Shown here: one piece after another, positions 44,889-56,900 of the stretch | Layout of the letters: each line of letters opens with the position of its first letter | Position numbering within the stretch: the stretch's first letter is position 1 | Origin: Hemicordylus capensis | Taxonomy: Eukaryota > Chordata > Lepidosauria > Squamata > Cordylidae | Length of the DNA stretch: 64,000 bases | Assembly (NCBI RefSeq): GCF_027244095.1 | Contig: NC_069658.1 | Location: 49,029,001 to 49,093,000 of the forward strand | Reading direction: 5' to 3' | Notes under the pieces: model-generated | Database searches by the model: none | Told to the model about the DNA's origin: nothing | The model's input: the letters and a program-made list of their open reading frames with translations, nothing else | Position numbers and translations under genes: made by a program

Positions 44889-46640
44889 AAACTGAGCTGT
44901 TGACACCCAGTTGGAACAATTTACTGTTTGTTTTCTTTTTTTAAGTAAGCTATTAAAAAACAAACAAACAAACAAAAAAACCTACACAAAACACCAGGAC
45001 ACACATGTATTCAGACACTGGAATGGCGCCCTTTTTCCTGCTCAGTTACTCATTTTGTGTTCTTGACCACTATATAAGGAGATGCAAATCGGGCCTGAAA
45101 GCAAAAGTCCAGTCTTGCTCAATAATAAAGTAGAGGAACCAACTTAGCATAGTATGTTGTTAGGCGTAACAACCTTTCATCACCCACATTAGAGGTGTTT
45201 AAAGAAGCCAAACGCATTTCATCTGGCGTTGCAATTATAAAGCCCTCTGGTGTGGCTCTTGATTTGCAAGCCATTATATACAATAATTATCCCTCTAGAA
45301 GTGGACTGAGTGATAGCCATCGTTGAATATATATTTATTGTGTGTCATGGACATCAATGGTATCTCAGCCTAACATATCATTCATCGACATGCTGTGGAG
45401 GGATTAAACACACTCCCTGTCCTTGATGAATGATAACTTCACAGAGTTTTACCAGGGACAGAAGCTATAATTATAGTTATTTTCAAAACCCAATATAATT
45501 AAATTATTTGAATGAAAAAGTAAACTTTAACCCCATTTTTTGCAAAAACAAAAATACAAAATAAAAGTATTTGTGCTTAGTTGTGAGCACCTCACCTTTC
45601 CACATTACTACTTCTGTTCTTCATAGCTGCTACATTCAAGCAGCAAAATAAAGGTATTGGTGCTTAGATGGGTGCGTCCTTCCACTTCAGTTCTTCATGG
45701 CTACTCCATTCCAAGAATTCCCCCAAACAACTCTATATGCTCCCAAGTAAGGATCAGTTAATTCATGGTTTATGCTAGACATCCGGTTCTCTCACCTATG
45801 AATAAAGTGGATAGCTTATTTCTTTGCACAGATGAATCTCCTAATATAATGGCTAGAAAATTGGGCATAATTTAAACAAATAATGAGTGATGGGCACAGA
45901 TAAGAACTTCAGATTTGTATGGTTACATATTTTCTAAGTAGCAGCAATTAGCAAGGTTCATGAAGAATGTCTTAAATAGTGTTAACTTCTTCTTTTTAGT
46001 GTATATTACTAAAAAGGTTCACTTGGATAGCTTTCAAAGATTTTATTTTAATCTGCTAAGAACCAGTCTGCTTTGGCTTTTTGGTTTGTACAAACTTTCT
46101 GATATTTTCTAATAGCGAAGTTGATAAGGGACTGCTTTTTAAAAACTCTTTGGTTGTCTTGGAGGGAGGAAAGTGCTGCTCATTTTTCAAAAGGCATGTC
46201 ATAAGAAGCTTTGGATTTGAAGTGTATGGAATTGTCGAGTTGTCTAGATTTTCCAAAATGTTGCACTTCCCCCCCACCAATGTACATTGTATATTGTGGA
46301 TGAAGAGTGGAAAACTGTGAGTTGTTTATAAGAAAAAAGTATTCAAGTGAACCTTCAGCATTTCTAAATTGATTAAACACTTTCTACAAAGTGCATAACA
46401 ACCAGTTATGAATACCTGTAGCTTATCTCTTGTAGTACTGAGAATCCCCACCCCCACTTTTGTAAAATAAGACACCTTGACAATTTAAAAAGTCTACAGT
46501 TTTTGCTATATCATTAGGACTGGAATTTTTGAGAGGGTTAGATTGAAAAGATTTTGTGTACAGTGTTTTAACAATATAGGATATGGATGTTAGGTGTATT
46601 TGGGCTAAGCTTTAATAAAGAGTAAATATTTCATGGGACT
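44889..46640 (+). other. FAM169A: FAM169A 3' UTR
   Basis: About 1.75 kb without recognisable repeats downstream of the stop. AATAAA at 46614-46619 is the best polyadenylation signal; an earlier one at 45124-45129 could give a short form. The stretch contains a possible 11-bp-stem hairpin at 45376-45435. Confidence 0.7.
46614..46619 (+). terminator. FAM169A polyadenylation signal (AATAAA)
   Basis: AATAAA in 'gctttaataaagagt', followed by TG-rich DNA within about 30-60 bp. Confidence 0.6.
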
Positions 46641-47309
46641 TCGATTCGTGTTCTGTAAATTAAAACTACATTTTGTGGGGTGACTCAAGTTTGTATTCCT
46701 ATGATGGCTTCTGGATTGGTGATCCTAATACTACATTGTGTTTAAATCTGTGTTTTTCTCAAGTCATGTGTCTGTCTTGCTGCATTTAATACCACAGAAC
46801 TTTGTGAGTAGAGTCGATTCACCTGTAACTTGAATTTGACTATTCAGTACTGGCATCTCATTTCAGGATTTGTTCCTTCACTAAGAGTTCAGTGTCTCAA
46901 TTCTTCTAGGGGTTTGTACTATAGTGATGTCTATAAACACCAGTAACTCCAGGAGCAGTTTGTCTGTATAAACTGGGATAATTCACATGGAAGTTATAGG
47001 AGAAGGACTTTGTAGTCAGGAAAAACCTAAACATGTGAGTTGTTCTAGTTCACATGCATTTCATCCAAATCAGAACGTGCCTCAAATCATGTTTTGTCTA
47101 CAAAAATGTAACCTCTGACCCTCAATGAAGCCGAGAAGTGTTAAAGTAAATACTGATCTATAAGCTACGAAGATCCGTATTACTGATATGTGTAGCTTGC
47201 AAAATGTAAGGTTTATTGCTGGATGATGTTACTCCAATTAAATATTTGTTCTTATTCACTAGCTCTTTGTGTTAACTTTTCAAAAATGCAGGTCTTACTG
47301 TGGTTCTAG

Positions 47310-47660
47310 TACAGGTGGACCTCATCACACACGGTCCCAATAGTTGCCGATCCACGTATCCACGGTTGGGCAATAGAGACCCAACCGAAGTATATGCGGG
47401 TGCAAAAAGGCTAAATTCCAAGTACCCACTGTTCCTAGGTGGCTGGAAGTGACCTTCAAGGTCATTTGCTGAAAGGAGCCATTTTGTGGCTCTTTTTTCG
47501 GGGGGAGTCCCCTGTGATTTTTCATGGTAAATTGCCAAAATTTGAAGTTTGGAGGGGCATTGCAGGGCAGCTGGAGACCCACAGAGCATGGTATGGCACT
47601 TTAATTCTTGTATTTCTGCCATTTTTCACCTCCAGGAACCCAACTCCCCAATTTCCATAG
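47310..47660. mobile_element. Tigger-like DNA element, left part
   Basis: TA then CAGGTGGACCTCATCACAC with 'cacgtatccacggttgggc', similar to 9936-10379. The rest may continue after the family C SINE, at 48036-48090 ('ctgtggttctgttagccac'). Confidence 0.6.
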
Positions 47661-48035
47661 CTGCTGCTACTAGTACTAAAATTTATATACCGCTTTTCAA
47701 CAGAAGTTCTCAAAGCGGTTTACATAGAAAAATAAAGTGAATAAGATGGTTCCCTGTCCCCAAAGAACTCTGTCTAAAACAGGGCTGCTCAACTTTGACC
47801 CTCCTACAGATGCTGGCCTACGACTCCCATAATTCCTGGCTATTGGCCACTGTGGCTGAGGATTGTGGGAGTTGTAGTCCAAAAACAGCTGGGGAGGGCC
47901 TAAGTTGAGCAGGCCTGATCTAAAATGAAACAAGGTAGACACCAGTAACAGCCACTGGAGGATGCTGTGCTGTGGTTAGATAGGGTCAGTTGCTCTCCCC
48001 CTACTAAATATAAGAGAATCACCACTTTAAAAGGC
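47660..48035 (-). mobile_element. SINE with L2-like tail (family C), carrying a MITE
   Basis: Tail 'ttatataccgcttttcaaca' then 'gaataagatggttccctgtc'. After the insert at 47780-47917 the body resumes at 'atctaaaatgaaacaaggta'. Confidence 0.7.
47780..47917. mobile_element. hAT-like fold-back MITE inside SINE
   Basis: CAGGGCTGCTCAACTTTGACC and the mirror right end TTGAGCAGGCCTG. Flanks GTCTAAAA and ATCTAAAA agree at 7 of 8 positions. Confidence 0.88.
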
Positions 48036-48090
48036 GCTTCTCGATAGCCTCAATGTCTCATTATCTGTGGTTCTGTTAGCCACGGCTGTA

Positions 48091-49228
48091 GCCAAGAATG
48101 GGACTCCTGCAGAACCCCTGCAGAGTTCCGCCTGTAACTTCAAATTGCTGGGAACAGAATGACCTGTCAATATTATGCTGAATGATCAAGTAAAAACAAG
48201 AGTGGAAAAGAACAAGACTATGCCATTGAAGGATTTTGCAGCTTTGTAGAGGAAGAAATCAGTTTTAACTGTTACTACTTAGCATTGTATTTGAGGTGGT
48301 GTAAAAGGTCTATTATGCCAGCAAGGGAAGAAAATAGACCAGTTCTTGAGTGGGGTTCATAGCATATGAGATTAAAATATACTGTGGTACATACAAAAAG
48401 AAGTATTCTCATTGGCCTTTTAAGGTGAAGGTCAGGATCTAAAGAATGTTTGGTGAACTCAAACTTGCTTTTAGATGTGTGGTTCTTCCAGATCTTGCTC
48501 CTTGTTCAGATGTCTCACTTAAAGTATCTGCTTCTGATGTTGTCAAGATGTACTTTCCATCCCATACTCATGTTACCTTTTTTCAAAGGTTTTATTTCAT
48601 GCTGAACTGTTAGTGAATCTTACCGCATGAAATAAGTAGGACCTCATCTTGATTTAGGAAAAACTCATTCGATCTTTAGCTGAAACGCTGCTGCAGTCCT
48701 CCTTTGCCAGTGAAACATTCCCTAGTCACTAATGCGATTTTTGTTGCTACGCAAACGTAAGCAATAAATAGTTCAGGTTTCAGTTCCATATTCCATATTC
48801 AGTATTGTTACAGCACTCAGCCTTCAGTAACAGAATTTGTCACAAATATGGCACTAGATGTTTTGTGGACATGTAGAACTGTGTTTGAATCTCTCAGTGT
48901 GATACTGTCTGACACTACACTACCTTTCATTTGTCCATTTTTAGCACATTGTTTCTGATGTATTTCAGAACAGTCATTAAAGTTATTTTGTAATTTTTCT
49001 CTCTGGTTTCAGTGATTTGAAGTCTCTTCTTCCAAACATGTAATCTATTTTGATATTCTGTATTGCTTTCCAAAAACCCAGGGTAGCTATGTAACACAAC
49101 TGGTCTTGGATGACTTTCTTGACTGCAACTTGAACTGTTCACTTCTTAGACACTTCTTAGTGAGGGTCTAAGGGGACACAACCAATCTCTAAATTCAGTT
49201 GATCAAGTTACCTGCAGACTGAAGTTCC
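48091..49228. other. Intergenic stretch between FAM169A and NSA2
   Basis: No exon or repeat recognised. Confidence 0.3.
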
Positions 49229-49236
49229 CCTCTAAT

Positions 49237-49372
49237 TAGTGTTCCCTCTAACCGGAATTCCCAGATGTTGTTGACTACAACTCCCATAATCCCCAGCGAA
49301 AGGCGATTGCAGCTGGAGATGCTGGGAGTTGTAGTCAACAACATCTGGGAATCTCTGTTAGAGGGAACACTG
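49237..49372. mobile_element. hAT-like fold-back MITE with perfect target duplication
   Basis: (T)AGTGTTCCCTCTAAC at the left and GTTAGAGGGAACACTG at the right. CCTCTAAT repeated exactly at 49229-49236 and 49373-49380. Confidence 0.95.
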
Positions 49373-49380
49373 CCTCTAAT

Positions 49381-51664
49381 GGATGATTTGAAGATTGGAG
49401 GAACATCTACTCAAAGACATCGTTCTAATGAATCTTGAATACTGGAAATATTTAATTTCTAGTCTCTCCTACACCGTCTCATGAGAGTTTCACTTAACTT
49501 TTGTTTTCTGTAGCAAAATTAAACACATCTATAAACTACTGTATTAACAGCAAAAAAAGCATGTGTGGGCTGCAGCTCTGAGCACAGAAGCGATGCTCAA
49601 ACGGATTCAGTTGCTTTGTAGTAGCTTGCCTCCTTTATTATACTGGACTGGCTCTCCATCCCTTATTTGGCTGTAGATTTATAATGTTATTTTCAATATT
49701 GCAGAGCCACATCTAAATGCTTCATACATCCCTTTTCTGGAAAAGAGGAGTTAAGAGGTAAAAGATATGGCTATAGTATCATCGGTGCAAGCTGCTTCAG
49801 TTACCCTTGCCACTTACCATATTTTATAGGGTAAAAGGCTAGGCTGTTTAGAATAGTGGTTCATTCACATGCGACACAGAGATCTAGCCAAAGAGGCTCA
49901 CGCACACTGCCTGTAAGGGTGGGGTGGCTCAGTGCTGGTGCATCGTAGCACTTGTGACACTACTGTCCTTATTTGCTATGGGAGTAGCACCACAAGTGTG
50001 ATGACACACTACTTAGTAGGCATGGATCCGTTCCACCCTCACAAGCAGTGCAGGTTGGCTGTAGAGTGCTTTGCAAGCATCATATGCACCTCTCTCGCCA
50101 ATGGATCTCTGTGCAGTATGTGAGCCACTCAGTTTACTTTTTAAGTCAGACTATCTCTACAAGATGCCTTCTGGGAAAATCTCACTTTTATTTCAAACCT
50201 TTAAACTACACTGACTAAACAAAACATTAGGTTATGGTTCACACATCTATTTGGCACTAAGGAGTAGAAAAATGCTTTTGTAACAATGAGTTTTGTATCT
50301 CCTGCATAAGCTACTGTGGTTTGGTTTATTTATTATTTGTTATATTTATATCTGTATTCAAGCCATGCCCATCTGGCTCGGTTGCACCCTGTGCCTCCGA
50401 GACCTAATTTTGGCTTTCCATAATATTGTTATGTCTGCTGAGACTCTGCTCAGTCAATGGAGAGAGTAATCATTCTGATTGGGTATATTTCTAATGCCCC
50501 CAGATGGTCAGTGTGATCACAGGGCATGGGGAAATGCCGCAGTGGGTTCTTCGTGCCTGTGGGGGTATACAAGGTTTGTCAGAAGAGAGCTCTTGCCATT
50601 AGACATGGAATAAACTTTCTTTTAATAAGCAAGTACTGAGAGAGCTAAGGAATGCAAGGTCAATGCTTGCCTCCTCTAGATAAGGAACCTAGAGTTAATC
50701 AGGACAAGTCATACTGGAAATTGTTTCTTTTACCCAAGTGATCTGTATAGAAATAGCCCTTGTGCTTCCTTTTGTCTTCAGAGAAATACCCAGAGCACCC
50801 AAAGGAACTTACTATTCCTGCAGCCCCACCACACTGCCCTACCTGTTAAAACTCCTCTGTCCACAGCACAATGGGCACACCCCTGACCATGCCCCCCCCA
50901 GCCACCTTGCTGTCTTTTGTCTGTCAACACATAGGGTTTCCTCCCCGCCCTCCACATTTGCCACTGGCCCCAAGGCCTCTCACTTTATATGTGCACAAAA
51001 AGAACTGGTTTCTTGCACAGGACATCTTTGCTTTCTCTCCTTCCTGCCCCACCAGGAGATCCTTTGGTGTGCTTCCCTGACTGGCCCCTTGGTAGACACA
51101 CTGCCTTTCTTCGTGGACTGGAGCTGCCCTGACTAAGCTCCTTGCAATTAATGGGTTACATCTCCTTTTCACAAAGGAAACATGTAGCTGTGACTCTCAA
51201 ATGTAGCCATTGGCCTAGAAAAGGTAGCTATAGATGGGGGGGTCTCTCTCTCTCTCTCTCTCTATACATATATATATATATACACACACACACACCTCTT
51301 AGCACTATTGAATGTACATTGGAGGTAATGGAGTGCCGTTCTCAGCACATTAACTCCCTTATGGGAGTCCATTGCCAGCAACTTCTTTTTTACAAGTCAA
51401 AAGCACTCACTGCTTTTGACTTGTAAATTTCTGTTCTCCTACCCATGATCATCTTTCCCTGTAACTTAGTTTATAGTTTGGCTGTATGCAGGTTTGCACC
51501 AAGCTTAATTACCCCACATCAAAACCAAAACATAATCACAAAGGGTGGTAACAGCCACACTTCAGAGCAAACATGGTAACACTTCAACTTTAATGTACAA
51601 GATTAACTCATGACAGAAGCTTAATGTTAGGCCAAATTTAAATTGGCACGTAAATAAGTATTTA
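49381..51664. other. Intergenic stretch, no gene recognised
   Basis: A 132-codon plus-strand frame (50738-51136) is proline/cysteine-rich without motifs or splice support and is not called. A (CT)n-(TA)n-(CA)n simple-repeat run lies at 51243-51296. Confidence 0.35.
51243..51296. repeat. Compound simple repeat (CT)n(TA)n(CA)n
   Basis: About 11 CT units, then alternating TA units, then about 7 CA units without interruption between the blocks. Confidence 0.9.
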
Positions 51665-51895
51665 GAACGAAAGGTAAAGTTGTGCCATCAAATTGTAGTC
51701 AACTCCTAGTGACCACAGAGCCATGTGGGGTTTTTTTGTAGAATACAGGAGGGGTTTACTATTTCCATCTCCCACACAGTATGAGATGATGCCTTTCAGC
51801 ATCTTCCTATATTGCTGCTGCCCAGTATAGGTGTTGGGGATTTGAACCAGCAAACTCTTGCTCCCTAGGCAAGTTACTTCCCCACGGCACTATTA
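51665..51895 (-). mobile_element. tRNA-derived SINE (family B)
   Basis: Minus-strand copy: 'aaaggtaaagttgtgccatc', 'cagtatgagatgatgccttt' and 'ggggatttgaaccagcaaac'. Near full length. Confidence 0.75.
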
Positions 51896-51901
51896 GGTGG
51901 C

Positions 51902-53318
51902 TAGAGAAGTGCAAAACATTTCGACATCAAAACATTTCAACTCAAAATAGGCAGTTTTGAGCTGGGAACAAAACCACCCCATTTCAATCAAAATGTTTTG
52001 AGTGCCATGTTGGAGGCCTGTTTTCCCCTTGCTGATTGGTTTTCCAGTATTGGCTTCAGATCAGCTTGCAATCTCTTTCTTGGTTAGCTTATCATGGGCA
52101 ACTGTACCCACATTGGCTGTGGGGTGGAAGCCCCAAAAGAGGGAGTTTCAAAATGTAGTCAAAGGGACTGGGAGACAGAGAGAGCCTGTGTGTCTTTCTT
52201 TGAAGAGGGTACATCAGGAGGAGGAGGAGGGGAAAGTTTGATTTTATAGTTTTCTCTTCCCAGCACTGAGTATAATAAGCTGTGCTATTGCTGCTATAAC
52301 TATCTTGGTTTTGCTGGATCTCAGATTGACAAAGGCAGAACTTGGGTGCGTGCCTGCCTTGACTTGTGGTTTGATTTGCTTGTATAGTGTTGTGGCAAGA
52401 AAAGGAGTGTGGCAGCTCTGTGTGTGTGTGTGTGTGTGTGTGTAGTATTTCTCAGTGATTGCTGTGATGAGCATCATGTCTGGCCTTGAGACTACTTGTG
52501 CTTGAGACTCACTGCTCTAGTTGAGGTCATGGTTATGCTTGCTGCTAAGAGTGCTGCTGCAATGCTAAGAAGTAACATAAGGCATCAATTGTGTGTGAGA
52601 GCAACTTGTGCCAGTGATGTTACTTTAGCACAGGCACTGTGGTAGGCAGTGGATTCTAAGTTAGTGATTTTATTTTGGGGGGGGGGCATTTTTGGAGTAT
52701 TTGAAATGTGTGTTTTGTGCTGGGAGAGACAGATTTCCTTCTACTGTGTGCTTCAACAGTGTTTTTCAAGGAAGGGTTGCAAAATGCATTCCAAATTGCA
52801 ATTCAAAACGTCTGTGCACACTCCAAGTGCAGCTTGTTCTGGCCATAGGGAACAATCAGGAAACTCAACACTCCATTGTTACCCATGGGTAGCTACAAGG
52901 CAAAGTCAGTTGTGTGGTAGGGCATGATATGTGCAACCTACCACCCAACCCACAAAAGAAATGGATGAGCAGGCACTTTCTAAACAAATTTTTAACCTTT
53001 TCCCCAAACCCCCATAGGATTTTAAAATGTAACAATTTTTTTAAAATGTTAAATTGCCTGCTTGCCCCTTACTTTTGCAGGTTGGGTAGTAGGTGGCACC
53101 CATCATGCCCTACCACACAGCCGACTTTGGTTAAGAGCTACCCATGGGGAACAATGGAGTGGGAGTTTCTCAATTGTTCTCTATGTCCAAAACACTTGAA
53201 ACCTTTTGAGTTTTGTTCCATCAAAACAGCCAGTCGACTGCTGTTTGTCGAAACGGTTCGGCCATCTGTATTACGAGCTGGAAACATAAATACAAAATGT
53301 GTTTCGAGCACATCTCTA
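51902..53318. mobile_element. Long non-autonomous DNA element (1.4 kb)
   Basis: It runs from TAGAGAAGTGCAAAACATT to a right end GTTTCGAGCACATCTCTA. The interior around 52260-52370 is the complement of 25200-25360, marking the same family as 23796-25723. A (TG)n run lies at 52419-52443. No transposase frame is evident. Confidence 0.7.
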
Positions 53319-53697
53319 AACTTCTTTAGCCATCTGTGGTAATGTTTCATTTCTTTACTGGGTCACAGCTGAATACACAATGCTTGTACTTGTAATGAAG
53401 CTTTCAGAAGTCTGTTTTTGCTCCTATAAGCAGATATTTTGAAGTTAGATACAGAATTCTGTTTCCTTAGAACAAGCAATGACTGTCTCCATGAAATATC
53501 AGCTTTATTTCCTGCTTTAGGGCTCTCTGCTTCCCTTTTTACCCAATTAGCAGCAGTCTCCTCCCTCATTCCACTGACTGACTACACTTCCTACCTGCCA
53601 AAGAGGTTGCCTCCCAGTATTTTTAGTAGTAGTAGTTCAGATCTAGTGTCACTTCAAATAAATCAAAAATGCTTAGAATAATCAAGATCCAATAAGC

Positions 53698-53703
53698 TTT
53701 AAT
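53698..53703 (-). terminator. Possible NSA2 polyadenylation signal (ATTAAA)
   Basis: TTTAAT on the plus strand gives ATTAAA on the minus strand about 165 bp after the NSA2 stop. A canonical AATAAA lies further on at 53504-53509. Which is used cannot be read from sequence. Confidence 0.4.
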
Positions 53704-53868
53704 CCAAGTTGGTTCCCCTTATTATTGGCAACGATAAATGGAAAAACAGTTCTCAAACAGTTTTGTCTTCAGGTGTTGATTGATGCTTCGGCAAAAGTTC
53801 TTTAGCAGCAAATAGTTGGAGGCACTACTTGCAAAAGTCACTGTGGAAAGCTGAACGTAATATGACAG

Positions 53869-53936
53869 CTATACCAGAAGAACTGCATTAATGCACCCAT
53901 CGTTTTCTGGATTGTTGGTTACTTGTGCATACTTTC
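53869..53936 (-). CDS. NSA2: NSA2 last coding exon
   Basis: 68 bp. Acceptor CCTTTAG on the minus strand. Encodes [20 protein letters not shown] plus V and a TAG stop. It lies 2.2 kb from the previous exon across a repeat-filled intron, but the match to the conserved C-terminus is unmistakable. Confidence 0.95.
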
Positions 53937-56900
53937 CTAAAGGAGGAAAACAGAATCTGCATAAGAACTGTGAAGTGGAACTTAAGTCTTGTAACAGACA
54001 CAAACTGATAAAGCTTGTCCAGACACTTATTACAGTCTGTCAGAGTTCTACCCCGCTACACATAGCATCAGAGAATGAACTAGTCAACCTGCTTCTAGAC
54101 CAAGGCTGCACAACTTTGGCCCTCCTGCAAATGAACTACAACTCCCGTCAGCCATGACTAAGCTACTGGATGAAAACTGGGGGGTCAAAATTGTGTAGCT
54201 CTGCTTTAGAGGAAGAAAGTCTCAAATCTATTGTCTCTCCTCTTCCTTCCTCATCGGAGAAACTTCCTAGGACCACATAGGGAGGGTATCAAGCTACTAT
54301 ATTTGGGGGTAACATGTAAAATTTCTTCTTACACTTGAGACTGAGGCTGTTTAGCTTAAGTGATCTGGAGTAGAGGTGAGCAGTACAGTGACCAAGTTTG
54401 GGGAATGACACTTAGAATGGTAAAAACCCAAGCAGACTGTAAAGCGCTCTAGAAATAACTTGGGTGAGTGGGCAACAAAATGGACCAGAGAGCACCCCAG
54501 AGTACTGGACTAGTGAAGAACAATTTAAGTATGGAGAATAGTAACTGAGATTAGGACAAAGAATCCTAGCTTTACACATAACCTGCTGGGGTTTGATCTA
54601 GCAATGACTAACAACAAAAATTCTGTGTGCTGCAGTTGTGAGAAGGGAAAGTTTCATGCTGAAAAGAACTGCCAGCATTGTAATACCCTTATACATGTCC
54701 ATGGTATGGCTACACCTGGAATACTATTATTTATTTATTCGATTTCTACACTGCCCTTCCAACAAAGGAACATAGAAAGCTGCCATATACTGAGTCAGAC
54801 CATAGATCCATCTAGCTCAGTATTGTCTTCAGACTGGCAGTGGCTTCTCCAAGGTCGCAGGCAGGAATCTCTCTCAGCCCTATCTTGGAGATCCTGCCAG
54901 GGAGGGAACTTGGAACCTAGATGCTCTTCCCAGAGCGGCTCCATCCCCTCAGGGGAATAGGAAGCTGCCTTATGCCAAGTTAGGACATCATAGGAACATA
55001 GGAAGCTGCCATATACTGAGTCTTCCCAGAGCGGCTCCATCCCCTCAGGGGAATATCTTACAAATTTCCAAATATCTTCCAAAAATGGCTCAGGGCGGTT
55101 TACACAGAGAAATAATAAATAAGATGGATCCCTGTCCCCAAAGGGCTCACAATCTAAAAGAACTATTGTGCATAATTCTCAGCATGTAAAGCTGGAAAGA
55201 GGCAAAAGCATTAGGCCTTCTTTCTAGTAACAATACTAAGCTATTATTTATTAAGATAATGGAGGACAGGATAGAGGATTGTAAAAATATGCATTTGGAG
55301 AGAGTTTTTCTTTTCCTCATAATAGTAGACCTTGGGGTCATCAAAAGAAATGGGTCAGGACAATTACTTAAGAATATAGCCATAAGATTCCAGCAGAGTT
55401 TGAGCCATCCAGATAGCTTTCTGATTGACTCTTCTGAAACGCATTAGGCATAATAAAAAAAGCACAGTGCTATATTCTTTTTTGTTTTAGAGAAGAAAAA
55501 CAAGTGTCCTGTTGGTAGTCTTGGTCATAATGGCTATATAGAGCCACTAAATACTAGGTGCCTCTGAGCAATAGTGGGAGAGTGCTATTATCTTAAAGCC
55601 CTACTTGCAGGCTTTCCTGGGGCATCTGGCTGGACTGTGGGATGGACACTCATCTAGCAGGGTGCTTAATTTCTCCAAGACTACTAGGAGGACTAGAAAT
55701 AAAGTAAAACCAAGGCAAGCTATCAGGACACCACCACAGATATTTACAGTGCTAAATATCTATTGATTTGGGCCATGGTCCAGATAATTGTATATTTAGG
55801 GAGAAGCCACATGAGCAAGAGTCATCTCTTATGGGAGAGAAAAAGATTCCCTATGTAGAGTTAGACATGCCTAATTCCACTAAAATATGTTACTGTGCTA
55901 TTAATCCCGCTTAAGAAGATGGCGAGGGGGCAAACCTGTGAATATTTTGTAAAATTGTGGCTTTTTTGGTAATTTGTTGGATTCTGGTCACATTTTTAGG
56001 ATGCATATCAAAGTAAGAATGGCAGTATCATACGTACACTATTGTATACAAGCGTTTTAGACAAGTTTTCCACTTGGTAGCATTCAAGACTGCTTACAGC
56101 TTGCAAACAGTTTTTGGATACTTACCCCAAACTACTTTGCCCCCTTGAGTCACGAGCCCAAGTTCACTCACATTGACCTCGATGACGGTACCTTTCGTAA
56201 TGACCCCCAAAGATGTATACAGAGGAGAAGAGGGATTCTTTTTTACACCAAGGATAGGCAGACAAAAAGTGGCCTTGAGTTCAGGATGTGTTACATGGGC
56301 CTTCTTGAATCGCAAACCCTGTTATATAACAAAATAATATTAGTTACACTGCCTTCTTTCTATGACTACGTCTGTTGAAAACTAGCCTTCTTGAATTGCA
56401 ATTCTAAGCAGTCAAATGATTATGATCCAACACAAAATCAGAAGCTTGATCTCTAAAGTGGTTACTATTAAACTCTAGCCTTTTCTTGGATATACTATTC
56501 TACTGCAAGTTATTTTAAAAACCAATGCCTGGTAATTAATATTCTATAGTTTTACCTCTGAGCTACTTAAATACCATTTCCAAAAGTTATTTACATCATT
56601 ACAAAGAAGACAGTCTAACTGTACTATTGCTGAAATTGCCAGTAAAATGTTTTACTGAAGGCTGTTAATCATGAAAACATACAATGCTTACATACTGATT
56701 CACCAATATTTTTGAAGCATTTACCATAGGCCGGATGAATCGCTCATATTTTGGAGGTTTTCTAGTGAAGCCATCCCCAACAAAACACACTTTCGTGACC
56801 ATTCTCTTCCATGCCTTCTTCTTTCTCTTTCCTGTACGGAGCACCTTGAGCACTTCTGTCTCTCCCTGAGCACGGACTTTGGGAACAGGAACCTCCCATT

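Noticed and set aside
50738-51136. 132-codon plus-strand open frame
   Set aside because: Proline- and cysteine-rich without repeats, domains or exon borders. Intergenic chance frame.
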